Shown: positions 1 through 8,646 of the stretch, piece after piece
Numbering within the stretch: position 1 is the first letter of the stretch
Layout: each line of letters opens with the position of its first letter
DNA from: Sandaracinaceae bacterium
Lineage (GTDB): Bacteria > Myxococcota_A > Polyangia > Polyangiales > JAFGIB01
Reading direction: 5' to 3'
Assembly: GCA_017881055.1 (NCBI GenBank)
Contig: JADGRF010000101.1
Coordinates: forward strand, 31,304-95,303
DNA length: 64,000 nucleotides
Program-made: the position numbers and the translations under genes
Notes under the pieces: generated by a model
Told to the model about the DNA's origin: nothing
Databases searched by the model: none
The model's input: the letters and a program-made list of their open reading frames with translations, nothing else

Positions 1-1
1 C

Positions 2-3000
2 TGCGACGGCAAGATCGACGAAGGCGAAGCCGGCGCCGGCCTATGCGGTGCGGGCTCGTGCGTGCAGTGCCAGTGCGCGCTCGCGTGCAACGATCGTGAC
101 GAGTTCGGCATCATGTGCCCGACCGGCAAGGCGGCCGTCACGAGCGGCGGCAAGTGCTTCTGCGTGGGCGAGCTGTGCAAGCCTTCGGAGTGCGGCACCG
201 AGACGCTGCCCAAGAAGGGTACGCCGCAGTGCGCACCGGACATGCCCGGCGTGGTCGGAAACTGCGTGTGCAAGAACAATGTGTGCACCTCCCCGTGCGA
301 CGGCGTGATGTGCCCGCCGAACACGGTCTGCGATCCGACCTCGGGCAGCTGCCAGCGCGAGACGTGCTTGCTCCCGCAGTTCGCCTGCAAGAGCAACGAG
401 GTCTGCGACCCGACGGGCGGGGCGTGTTCCGTCGATGCGTGCGCGACGACCACCTGCAAGGCTGGCGAGGCCTGCCGCGATGGCAACTGCTTCGCGAGCT
501 GCGCCAACGTGCAATGCAAGAGCGGCGAGCTGTGCGTCGAGGGCAAGTGCGAGGCCAACAAGTGTGCCTCGACGCCCACGTGCGACATCGGTCAGATCTG
601 CAATCCGGCGGACGGCAAGTGCATCACGCCCGCCGACTGCCAGAGCTCCGGCTGCACCCAGGGCTTCATCTGCAACCGCGCGACCGGCTGCGAAGCCGAC
701 CCGTGCTTGCGCACGACCTGTCCCACGGATCAGACCTGCATCGCCGGCGAATGCACGTCGCGCTGCACGGGAGGCCTGGTCGAGTGCAAGAGCACGTGCG
801 TGGATCCGAAGACCGATCCGACGTTCTGCGGCGCGAAGAACGACTGCACCGGCGCTGACGTCGGCACGCAGTGCGACGGCAGCAAGGTGTGCAGCGTCGG
901 CAAGTGCTCGGCTTCGTGCGCTGCGGGCCTCGTGCAGTGTGGCAAGAGCTGCGTGGATGCCAAGAGTGACGAGATGCACTGCGGCGCGAGCGGCGACTGC
1001 AGCGGCAAGCGCGCGGGCAGCGTGTGCGGCACAGGCTTCATGTGCTCGGCCGGCATCTGTCGGCCGATCCCTTCCGGCGTAGGCAACAACGGCGGCACCG
1101 GTTCGGGCAACGGCACGGGCCCTGGTGCGACCGGAAGCAACCAGGTGGACAACCACAAGCGCGTGCTCGTCACCGGTGGCGGTGGCTGCGCATGCACGGT
1201 GCCCGCGGGTCACGGCACAGGTTCCGATCAGCCCGTGCGCGGTCCAATTGCGTTCGCGCTCGGAGTCCTCTTGCTCGCGCTGCGTAGACTGCGTCGTCGC
1301 GGCCGGATCGCAATGCGCGGCGCGCAGCTCGTGCGCGCACTGCTCACGGTCGTCGGCGTGGGGCTCTTCGCCATGCTCGGCGGCTGTAAGGTGCAACCCT
1401 TCTGCCTCGACTGCGTCGAAGACGCAGGCTCTACGATCACGAACGAGAGCGAGGGCGGCAGCGCCAACCTCGGCGACGCCGGCGCATCGAACGTCGGTGA
1501 CGGTGGCGGCACCAACACGGGCAAGAACGATGGCGGTGCCGGCGCGGGCGGTGCGGGCGGTGGATGCCTCGCGCAGGAGCTCTGCAACGGCAAAGACGAC
1601 GACTGCGACGGCAAGATCGACGAAGGCATCGACACCAAGAGCGATCCGAACAACTGCGGCGGCTGCGGCAAGGCGTGCCGGCCGGACCACGCGTTCGGTC
1701 AGTGCAAGGCTGGCGTCTGCGGCTTCACGACCTGCGACATCGGCTTCGTGAATCTGGACAAGAAAGCCCTCAACGGTTGCGAGTATGCGTGTCAGGCGCA
1801 TCCCGATCCCGACGACTCGGTCTGCGACAACCGCGACAACGACTGCGACGGCAAGATCGATGAAGACGTCAATAAGCAAACCGATCCGCTGAACTGCGGC
1901 GTGTGCGGCAAGAGCTGCCGCTACGCGAATGCCGTCGCGGGCGCGTCGTGCGTGGGCGGCCAGTGCGCGCTCGATCCGTCGAAGTGCGACCCCGGCTTCT
2001 ACGACATCGATCACAACCCGGCGACGGGCTGCGAGTACCAGTGCACGCCTGCGGCCGATCCGACCGAACTATGCAATCGGATCGACGAAGACTGTGACGG
2101 CAAGATCGACGAGACCGTGGCCAGCATCGCCTGCGGCGATGACACGGGTGAGTGCAGCTCCGGCACCACCGTCTGCACGAACGGCCAGACCGTGTGCATG
2201 GGTGGCGTCGGTCCGGCGACCGAGATCTGCGACGGGCTCGACAACGACTGCGACATGAAAGTCGACGAGACCGATCCGCGCATCGGTCCGTGTGGCTCGA
2301 CGCTCGGCACGTGCCAGGCGGGTACGTTCGCCTGCGTGAGTGGCGCGCTCGCCTGCCTCAACGCGACCGATCCGGTCGCCGAGGTCTGCGACGGCCTCGA
2401 CAACGACTGCGACGGTGTCATCGACAACGGCAATCCCGGCGGCGGTGTGTCGTGCGGCTCGAGCTCCACCGGCGAATGCAAGCTCGGCCTGAGCGTGTGC
2501 ATGGCTGGCGCGCTGCGCTGCGCCAACGAGGTAGGTCCGACGGACGAGGTCTGCGACGGCAAGGACAACGACTGCGACGGCGTCGTCGACAACGGCAACC
2601 CGCAGGGCGGCGCGGCCTGCGGCAATAGCTTGGGCGAGTGCGCGAACGGCACGTTCCTGTGTCAGAACGGCTCGCTGGTCTGCAACGGCGGCACGCTGCC
2701 TACGCCCGAGATCTGCGACGGCCTCGACAACAACTGCGACGGTCTGTTCGATGAGAACAATCCGGGCGGCGGCGGTGCGTGCGGCTCCAGCGTGGGTCAG
2801 TGCAAGCCTGGCGTGCAGCAGTGCGTGGCGGGTGGCCTGGTCTGTGCCGGTTCAGTCGCTGGCGTGCCCGAAGTCTGCGACGGCCTCGACAACGACTGCG
2901 ATGGTGTCGTCGACAACGGCAACCCGGGCGGTGGCGGCGGTTGTGGCAGCAGCATCGGCGAGTGCCAGCCCGGTACCGTCATGTGCGTGACCGGCGCGCT

Positions 3001-6000
3001 CGTCTGCACGGGTGCCGTGTCCGGCACGCCCGAGATCTGCGACGGCCTCGACAACAACTGCGACGGCAGGTTCGACGAAGGCAACCCCGGTGGCGGTGCG
3101 ACGTGCGGTAGCAGCGTCGGTGCGTGCAAGACCGGCGTCGAAGCGTGCGTCGGTGGTTCGGTCGTGTGTCAGGGCGCGGTCAACGGCTCGGCCGAGGTCT
3201 GCGACGGCCTCGACAACGACTGCGACGGCGTGGTCGACAACGGCAACCCCGGCGGCGGCGCGACCTGCGGCAGCGGCATCGGCGTGTGCAGGACCGGCAC
3301 GATGCTGTGCCAGTCCGGTGCGCTTTCGTGCGTCGGCGGCGTCTCGGGCAGTGGCGAAGTCTGCGATGGCAAGGACAACGACTGCGACGGCGTGATCGAC
3401 AACGGCAACCCTGGCGGCGGTGCGACCTGCGGCAGCGCCGTCGGCGAGTGCAAGAAGGGCACGCAGCAATGCATCGCGGGCGGCATCGTGTGCAGCGGTG
3501 CGACTGCGCCTGCCGCAGAAGTCTGCGACGGCAAGGACAACGACTGCGACGGCCTGGTCGACAACGGCAATCCTGGCGGCGGCGCGAGCTGCGGCAGCTC
3601 GGTGGGTGAGTGCAAGAAGGGCACGATTCAGTGTCAGAGCGGCGCGCTCTCGTGCGTGGGCGCAGTCAGTGGCACGGCCGAGGTCTGCGACGGCAAGGAC
3701 AACAACTGCAACGGCCTATTCGACGAAGGCAACCCCGGCGGCGGTGCGACCTGCGGCAGCAGCGTGGGCCAGTGCAAGACCGGCACGCTCACCTGCGCGG
3801 GCGGCACGTTCGTGTGCCAGGGCTCCGTGAGTCCCGGGAACGAAGTCTGCGACGGCAAAGACAACAACTGCGATGGCGTCGTCGACGAGAACAACCCGGG
3901 CGGTGGCGCGAGCTGCGGCAGCAACTTGGGTCAGTGCACGGCGGGCACTATTCAATGCGCGTCAGGTGCACTCTCGTGCACGGGCTCGGTCGCTGGCAGC
4001 GTCGAGGTGTGTGACGGTCTCGACAACGACTGCGACGGCAAGTTCGACGAAGGCAACCCGGGTGGCGGTGCGACTTGCGGCAGCTCGGTCGGCGCGTGCA
4101 AGACCGGCGCGATCGCGTGCGTCAGCGGTGCGCTCGTGTGCTCCGGCGCAGTCACGGCCAGCCCCGAGGTGTGCGACGGCATCGACAACAACTGCAACGG
4201 CACGGTCGACGAAGGTAACCCCGGCGGCGGCAGCACCTGCGGCACCGACACCGGCGAGTGTTCGACCGGCACGGTGCAGTGTCAGAGCGGCGCGCTCGCG
4301 TGCGTCGGCGCAGTCGGCGGTACGACCGAGGTGTGCGACACCAAGGACAACGACTGCGACGGCAAGTTCGACGAGAGCAACCCCGGGGGCGGCGCGACCT
4401 GCGGCTCCAGCGTGGGCACGTGCAAGACCGGCGTGCTCACGTGCACCGGCGGCTCGATGCTGTGCGCGGGCGAAGTGCAGCCCATCACCGAGACTTGCGA
4501 CGGCAAGGACAACAACTGCGACGGCACCGTCGACGAAGGCAACCCGGGTGCGGGCGGCGTATGCGGCACCGACGTGGGCGAGTGTTCGACCGGCACCAAG
4601 CAGTGCGTCAGCGGTGCGCTCGTGTGCATGGGCGGCAAGACTCCCACGCCGGAGATCTGCGACGGCAAGGACAACAATTGCGACGGCAACTTCGACGAGG
4701 GCAACCCGGGCGGCGGTGCGACCTGCGGTTCGAGCGTGGGCGCGTGTCACACGGGTACGCTCACCTGCACGAGCGGCGCGCTCAATTGCGCAGGCTCGCA
4801 AGCGGCGGTCGCCGAGACCTGCGACGGCATCGACAACAACTGCAATGGCACTGTCGACGAAGGCAACCCCGGTGGCGGTGGCGCGTGCGGCTCCGACGTC
4901 GGCACCTGCAAGCTCGGCACGCTCACCTGCGGCGCCGGTAGCTTGAGCTGCGTGGGTAATACGGCTCCGGCGACCGAAGTCTGCGACGGCAAGGACAACG
5001 ACTGCGACGGCTTGTTCGACGAGGGCAACCCTGGCGGCGGTGCAGTTTGCGGCTCGAACGTGGGCACCTGCGTGCAGGGCGCGATGACCTGCGTCAGCGG
5101 CGGCTTGACCTGCGTCGGCTCGACCGGCCCCAGCGTCGAGGTCTGTGACACCAAAGACAACAACTGCAACGGCTCGGCCGACGAGACGTTCAACCTGCAG
5201 AACGGCGACACCAACAACTGCGGCAGCTGCAACCACGTCTGCAACCTCCCGAACGCCACGCCCAAGTGCGCGTCCGGCGTCTGCAAGATCCTGGCGTGCA
5301 ACACCGGCTTCGTGGACGCCAACCACACCGACGCCGACGGCTGCGAGCTCACCTGCACCGTCAGCGGTCCCGAGGTGTGTGACGGCCTCGACAACGACTG
5401 CAACGGCCTGATCGACGACAGCCCGCAGCTGCCACCCTCCAGCTTCTGCGGCATCAACATCGGCGAGTGCAAGTCCGGGACGGTCGTGTGCTTGAGTGGC
5501 GGCATCCAGTGTCAGGGCACGGTCGCGGCGGTGCCCGAGACCTGTGACGGCAAGGACAACGACTGCAACGGCAAGATCGACGAGAACTGGAGCATCGGTA
5601 ACTCGTGCAGCGTCGGCGTAGGTGGCTGCAAGAACACCGGCTTCCTGCAATGCAGCGGCGCGTCGGCCTCGCAGTGCTGCACCGCGAAGTCGCCCACGGC
5701 GTGCACGGTGCTCGCAGCGAAGCCCACCGCGAACGAAGCCTGCAACAACATCGACGACGACTGCGACGGCAAGACCGACGAAGTCAGCGGCGTGAGCGGC
5801 GACAACGGCGGCATCGGTCCGGACGACTTCTCCACCGTCACGATCACGGGCGGTGTGAAGGTCTTCCAATACGAAGCATCGCGTCCCGACGCGCAGGCGA
5901 ATGCGTCCGGCTCGGGCAACAAGCTCGCGTGCTCGAACGGCAACAAGATCCCGTGGACCGACGTCACCTGGAACGAAGCGCACGACGCGTGCTGCGCGCT

Positions 6001-7402
6001 CAACGCGGGCGGCCAGTGCGCGGGCAACGGCGGCTGGCGCCTGTGCGACTCGCCAACCTGGCAGACCGCATGCCAGAGCACGACGGCCCTGTGCAAGTGG
6101 GGCTACGGCACCAACTGCTCCACTGCCAACGGTGCGACCAGCGCGGCGCAGGAGTGCAACGGCAAGGAATACGACAGCGACCCGAACACCACGGGCGATC
6201 AAGATGCGCGCCTCGCCACCGGCTCGTTCGGTCAGTGCAAGTCGCCTTGGGGCGCGGCGGGCGACATCTACGATATGTCTGGCAACGTGAAGGAGTGGAC
6301 CAACACGCAGCAGAGCAACGGACTCTTCGAGCTGCGCGGCGGTAGCTACAACAACATCGAGTCCGGTCGCACCTGCGCGTTCAACTACGTGGTCGGCGAT
6401 CAGGCCTTCGCCTTCCAGAACACGGGCTTCCGCTGCTGCAACTACCCGGCGGCGGTTCAGACCTGCGCGTCGTTCACGGCGACCAACGTCCCGCAGTCCA
6501 CACCGGGCAACGCGGACTCCGGCACAGCGGTCTCGACGCTGAGCGTTGCAGCTGGCACCAAGATCACGGACGTCAACGTGATCGGCGCTACCGGCACCAC
6601 CAACCGCATCCTGCAGGATCAGATCACGCTGACCAGCCCCGGTGGCACCACCAGCACGCTGCTCGCGGCCGGCTCGTGCAGCAACGGCATCAACCACAAC
6701 TGGAGCTTCTCGCTCGACGATCAGGCCGCGGCCGGCGCCGCCAGCTGCACCACACCGATCGGTGGCGGCGCGACCGTGCAGCCGACGAACGCGAGCTTCA
6801 ACGGCGCTGCGCTCTCGGTCTTCAACGGTCAGAACAGCACGGGCACCTGGACGATGAAGGTCATCGACAACGTCGCGCTGCCCAGCTGCACCACGTTCAC
6901 CTCGAACGACGTGCCGAAGACCATTCCCGGTAGCCCGACGCCAGTCACGGGCACGGCCACCTCGACCTTGAGCATTCCCGTGACGCAGGGCGGCATCATC
7001 ACCGACGTAAACGTGCTCTCCGCCGTCGGCACGACCGGTCGCTTCAGTCAGACGCAGATCACGCTGACCAGTCCAGCCGGCACGGCGCGCACGATGGTCC
7101 CGTCCGGCCAGTGCGGCAACGCGATCGCGAACTGGAGCTTCAACTGGGACGACGCCGCGGGCAGCGCCACCGTCAGCTGCGCCGCGACCCCAGCCGGCGG
7201 CGGCGCCACGATTCGCCCGAATCAGACGCTCGCAGTCTTCAACGGCCAGGAGAGCAGCGGCACCTGGACCCTGAAAGCGATCGACGGTAACGCCACCGGT
7301 GCGTTCTTCCCGACCATCACGGGCTGGAGCATCCAGGTCTGCATCTCGCCCGTGTATCCGACGATCACGGCGTGGGGCCTGCAGATCTGCGGCACAGACT
7401 GA
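2..7402 (+). CDS. Giant MopE-like cysteine-rich surface protein ORF (5' partial), probably two joined proteins
   Basis: The frame is open to the left window edge and begins inside a CDGKIDEG motif, so the true start lies outside. The GTG at 62 in the ORF track is not a real start. Up to about nt 1170 it encodes EGF/Dickkopf-like cysteine-rich segments, then a MYXO-CTERM-like tail. From the ATG at 1313 a second protein appears to begin: a lipoprotein signal peptide with lipobox MLGGC, a Gly/Asn/Asp-rich linker and 25 copies of a CDGxDNDCDG calcium-loop-like motif of the MopE/metallo-mystery-pair type. Next come an FGE-sulfatase-like domain (WTDVTWNEAHDACC, MSGNVKEWTN, LRGGSYNN, NTGFRCC) and two proprotein-convertase P-domains (ITLTSPGGT, TGTWTMKVIDN, SGTWTLKAIDG). 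The product should be exported and surface-bound; its substrate is unknown. If the ATG at 1313 is used, that protein is 2029 aa. No stop codon separates the two parts. Confidence 0.85.
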   Translation, partial: CDGKIDEGEAGAGLCGAGSCVQCQCALACNDRDEFGIMCPTGKAAVTSGGKCFCVGELCKPSECGTETLPKKGTPQCAPDMPGVVGNCVCKNNVCTSPCDGVMCPPNTVCDPTSGSCQRETCLLPQFACKSNEVCDPTGGACSVDACATTTCKAGEACRDGNCFASCANVQCKSGELCVEGKCEANKCASTPTCDIGQICNPADGKCITPADCQSSGCTQGFICNRATGCEADPCLRTTCPTDQTCIAGECTSRCTGGLVECKSTCVDPKTDPTFCGAKNDCTGADVGTQCDGSKVCSVGKCSASCAAGLVQCGKSCVDAKSDEMHCGASGDCSGKRAGSVCGTGFMCSAGICRPIPSGVGNNGGTGSGNGTGPGATGSNQVDNHKRVLVTGGGGCACTVPAGHGTGSDQPVRGPIAFALGVLLLALRRLRRRGRIAMRGAQLVRALLTVVGVGLFAMLGGCKVQPFCLDCVEDAGSTITNESEGGSANLGDAGASNVGDGGGTNTGKNDGGAGAGGAGGGCLAQELCNGKDDDCDGKIDEGIDTKSDPNNCGGCGKACRPDHAFGQCKAGVCGFTTCDIGFVNLDKKALNGCEYACQAHPDPDDSVCDNRDNDCDGKIDEDVNKQTDPLNCGVCGKSCRYANAVAGASCVGGQCALDPSKCDPGFYDIDHNPATGCEYQCTPAADPTELCNRIDEDCDGKIDETVASIACGDDTGECSSGTTVCTNGQTVCMGGVGPATEICDGLDNDCDMKVDETDPRIGPCGSTLGTCQAGTFACVSGALACLNATDPVAEVCDGLDNDCDGVIDNGNPGGGVSCGSSSTGECKLGLSVCMAGALRCANEVGPTDEVCDGKDNDCDGVVDNGNPQGGAACGNSLGECANGTFLCQNGSLVCNGGTLPTPEICDGLDNNCDGLFDENNPGGGGACGSSVGQCKPGVQQCVAGGLVCAGSVAGVPEVCDGLDNDCDGVVDNGNPGGGGGCGSSIGECQPGTVMCVTGALVCTGAVSGTPEICDGLDNNCDGRFDEGNPGGGATCGSSVGACKTGVEACVGGSVVCQGAVNGSAEVCDGLDNDCDGVVDNGNPGGGATCGSGIGVCRTGTMLCQSGALSCVGGVSGSGEVCDGKDNDCDGVIDNGNPGGGATCGSAVGECKKGTQQCIAGGIVCSGATAPAAEVCDGKDNDCDGLVDNGNPGGGASCGSSVGECKKGTIQCQSGALSCVGAVSGTAEVCDGKDNNCNGLFDEGNPGGGATCGSSVGQCKTGTLTCAGGTFVCQGSVSPGNEVCDGKDNNCDGVVDENNPGGGASCGSNLGQCTAGTIQCASGALSCTGSVAGSVEVCDGLDNDCDGKFDEGNPGGGATCGSSVGACKTGAIACVSGALVCSGAVTASPEVCDGIDNNCNGTVDEGNPGGGSTCGTDTGECSTGTVQCQSGALACVGAVGGTTEVCDTKDNDCDGKFDESNPGGGATCGSSVGTCKTGVLTCTGGSMLCAGEVQPITETCDGKDNNCDGTVDEGNPGAGGVCGTDVGECSTGTKQCVSGALVCMGGKTPTPEICDGKDNNCDGNFDEGNPGGGATCGSSVGACHTGTLTCTSGALNCAGSQAAVAETCDGIDNNCNGTVDEGNPGGGGACGSDVGTCKLGTLTCGAGSLSCVGNTAPATEVCDGKDNDCDGLFDEGNPGGGAVCGSNVGTCVQGAMTCVSGGLTCVGSTGPSVEVCDTKDNNCNGSADETFNLQNGDTNNCGSCNHVCNLPNATPKCASGVCKILACNTGFVDANHTDADGCELTCTVSGPEVCDGLDNDCNGLIDDSPQLPPSSFCGINIGECKSGTVVCLSGGIQCQGTVAAVPETCDGKDNDCNGKIDENWSIGNSCSVGVGGCKNTGFLQCSGASASQCCTAKSPTACTVLAAKPTANEACNNIDDDCDGKTDEVSGVSGDNGGIGPDDFSTVTITGGVKVFQYEASRPDAQANASGSGNKLACSNGNKIPWTDVTWNEAHDACCALNAGGQCAGNGGWRLCDSPTWQTACQSTTALCKWGYGTNCSTANGATSAAQECNGKEYDSDPNTTGDQDARLATGSFGQCKSPWGAAGDIYDMSGNVKEWTNTQQSNGLFELRGGSYNNIESGRTCAFNYVVGDQAFAFQNTGFRCCNYPAAVQTCASFTATNVPQSTPGNADSGTAVSTLSVAAGTKITDVNVIGATGTTNRILQDQITLTSPGGTTSTLLAAGSCSNGINHNWSFSLDDQAAAGAASCTTPIGGGATVQPTNASFNGAALSVFNGQNSTGTWTMKVIDNVALPSCTTFTSNDVPKTIPGSPTPVTGTATSTLSIPVTQGGIITDVNVLSAVGTTGRFSQTQITLTSPAGTARTMVPSGQCGNAIANWSFNWDDAAGSATVSCAATPAGGGATIRPNQTLAVFNGQESSGTWTLKAIDGNATGAFFPTITGWSIQVCISPVYPTITAWGLQICGTD
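1175..1390 (+). other. In-frame junction: MYXO-CTERM-like tail followed by a lipoprotein signal peptide
   Basis: The translation reads GGGGCAC, a short spacer, a hydrophobic run IAFALGVLLLAL, then an arginine cluster RRLRRRGR. That is the layout of the myxobacterial MYXO-CTERM sorting tail, which normally ends a protein. Five codons on, the ATG at 1313 opens MRGAQLVRALLTVVGVGL with lipobox MLGGC, a textbook type II signal peptide. Both elements share one frame with no stop between them. Upstream of the ATG there is only a weak purine stretch (ccgga). Either a stop codon was lost (mutation or assembly error), or the product is a polyprotein processed at this point. Confidence 0.75.
2388..5142 (+). 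repeat. Tandem array of 162-bp MopE-like repeats (17 full units)
   Basis: Seventeen successive 54-codon units run with almost no indels. Each has the form CDG(L/K)DN(D/N)CDG, then (V/F)D(E/N)GNPGGG, CGSSVG(E/T)C, a variable CxxGxLxC stretch and a closing EV or EI before the next unit. Motif starts spaced 162 nt apart (near 2388, 2550, 2712, 2874) show DNA-level periodicity. Irregular units of the same motif flank both ends. Each Asp/Asn-rich loop resembles a calcium-binding loop, and the cysteines should form disulfides outside the cytoplasm. Such an array is prone to unequal crossing-over, so unit number may vary between strains. Confidence 0.9.
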
Positions 7403-7469
7403 TTTTCCAGGCTTTTGCGTGCAGGCCGCGACGCGTCACCCGGCTCGCCTGATTGTCCACGCGAGCGAA

Positions 7470-8585
7470 ATGGCGTACAGTCTACGCGTGCTCCCTACAA
7501 GTCGTTCATGGGCGCCGCTGACAGCTGCAGCGCTCGGGTTTGCGAGTCTTCTTGGTTTCCAAGATTCGCGCGCGCTGGCTGAAGATGCGACAGCTGCAAC
7601 GGTCGCGCGCTCAGTCGTTCCTGCCGCTCCGGCCAGCAAGCCGGTCGACATCACCATCCTGCAGACGGTGAACCTGCCGTGGCAGGCTCCGGAGGTGATC
7701 GTCACGGCGCTCGCGCCGCTCGAGCGCTTGCACGTCGAGCTCGTGATCGACACGGCCGCGGGCCCTTCGGAAGACGCCTCCGACGTGCTCACCGGCATGA
7801 CGCGCTCGATCACCTGGAAGACCGGCAGCGGCAAGCATCGCTGCGAGGTGCGTGTGTCCGGCGTGCAGAACGGCATGGGTTTTCGTCGGGTCGAGAGCGC
7901 CACGGTCGACGTCGTGCCGCCGCTCCATGTGGAGTTTTCGCCGGCCAACGTCGACCTCGCGGCGCGCACGCTCCATTTTCGTTCGCGCTCGGACATCGCG
8001 TTCGCCGAGCTGACGCTGTTCGACGTCGACGGCAACGCGCTGCATCAGGCCACCACGCCGGTCGGCGGCGGCCAGGCCGGCAAGCCGATCACGCTGAGCT
8101 GGCCGGAGCTCCCTCGACCAGTCGCCAAGCTCACGGTGCGCGCCTTCGGCAGCTCCGACAGCTGGGCCGACATGGAGTGGTCGCCGATCCAGATCGAAGT
8201 ACCGCACGATCCGATCTTCTTCCGCGACACGGTCGTGCTCGGCAGTCGCGCCGACAAGCTGGCGGCAGCGTATCAGGCCGTGCGCCGCGTTGTGCACGAG
8301 TACGCAGGCGTGCCGGGCTTGCACCTGTACGTGCTCGGGCTCTCGAACCTCGAAGAGAAGGCGGGCTACGCGGCCGATCGTGCACGCGCCGTCGCCCAAT
8401 ACTTCCAAGAGCGCGGCGGCGTGGACCTGCCGGTGCTCGCCGGCTCGAGCATCGAGCTCGAAGACGCCGACGCCGACTCGGACTACGTACAGGCTTTCGT
8501 CGCAGTCGACGAGCCCGTGCACTCGCAGTGGCTCCCAGTCAGCGTCGCCGCGGTTTCCACGAAGGTCGCCAAGCTGGCGCCCTGA
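7470..8585 (+). CDS. Exported protein with OmpA-like C-terminal domain
   Basis: I chose the ATG at 7470, not the ORF-track start at 7299, because the protein then opens with a signal peptide (MAYSLRVLP..., hydrophobic LTAAALGFASLLGF, likely cleavage after SRALA). The product is 371 aa. The middle is Ig-like beta-rich sequence without recognisable enzyme motifs. The last 130 residues or so contain a block from FFRDTVVLGSRADKLAAA to RARAVAQYFQ, which resembles the peptidoglycan-binding OmpA/MotB fold, where a strand with F is followed by the helix motif RA..V..YL. The expected location is the periplasm or outer-membrane inner leaflet, perhaps bound to peptidoglycan. The gene starts 67 bp after the giant surface ORF on the same strand, so the two may be co-transcribed. 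The exact function is unknown. Confidence 0.7.
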   Translation: MAYSLRVLPTSRSWAPLTAAALGFASLLGFQDSRALAEDATAATVARSVVPAAPASKPVDITILQTVNLPWQAPEVIVTALAPLERLHVELVIDTAAGPSEDASDVLTGMTRSITWKTGSGKHRCEVRVSGVQNGMGFRRVESATVDVVPPLHVEFSPANVDLAARTLHFRSRSDIAFAELTLFDVDGNALHQATTPVGGGQAGKPITLSWPELPRPVAKLTVRAFGSSDSWADMEWSPIQIEVPHDPIFFRDTVVLGSRADKLAAAYQAVRRVVHEYAGVPGLHLYVLGLSNLEEKAGYAADRARAVAQYFQERGGVDLPVLAGSSIELEDADADSDYVQAFVAVDEPVHSQWLPVSVAAVSTKVAKLAP

Positions 8586-8587
8586 AC

Positions 8588-8646
8588 AAACAGTCGCATC
8601 GGCCGTGAGACACGCGACGTGGATCGCGGCCCATGCGTCGCTGTTT
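8588..8646. terminator. Bidirectional hairpin between convergent genes
   Basis: A long imperfect inverted repeat fills the gap between the stop at 8585 and the thiolase stop at 8646. AAACAG pairs with CTGTTT, CGCAT with ATGCG and GGCC with GGCC, around a loop of roughly 23 nt. The right arm runs into TTTTA on the + strand and the left arm ends in TTTG on the - strand, as expected for a shared intrinsic terminator. Confidence 0.55.

Noticed and set aside
2388-5142. Repeat array considered as CRISPR
   Set aside because: Units are 162 bp, coding, contiguous and diverge as protein repeats; there are no short identical repeats with unique spacers and no cas genes.
3962-6697. 911-aa minus-strand ORF across the MopE repeats
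   Set aside because: Repeated antisense translation of the 162-bp array (VAVVVLAVAD units); no signal, domain or start context.
7299-7469. Extended start of the OmpA-like protein
   Set aside because: Arg/Ser-rich and overlapping the giant ORF's 3' end; the ATG at 7470 yields a proper signal peptide.
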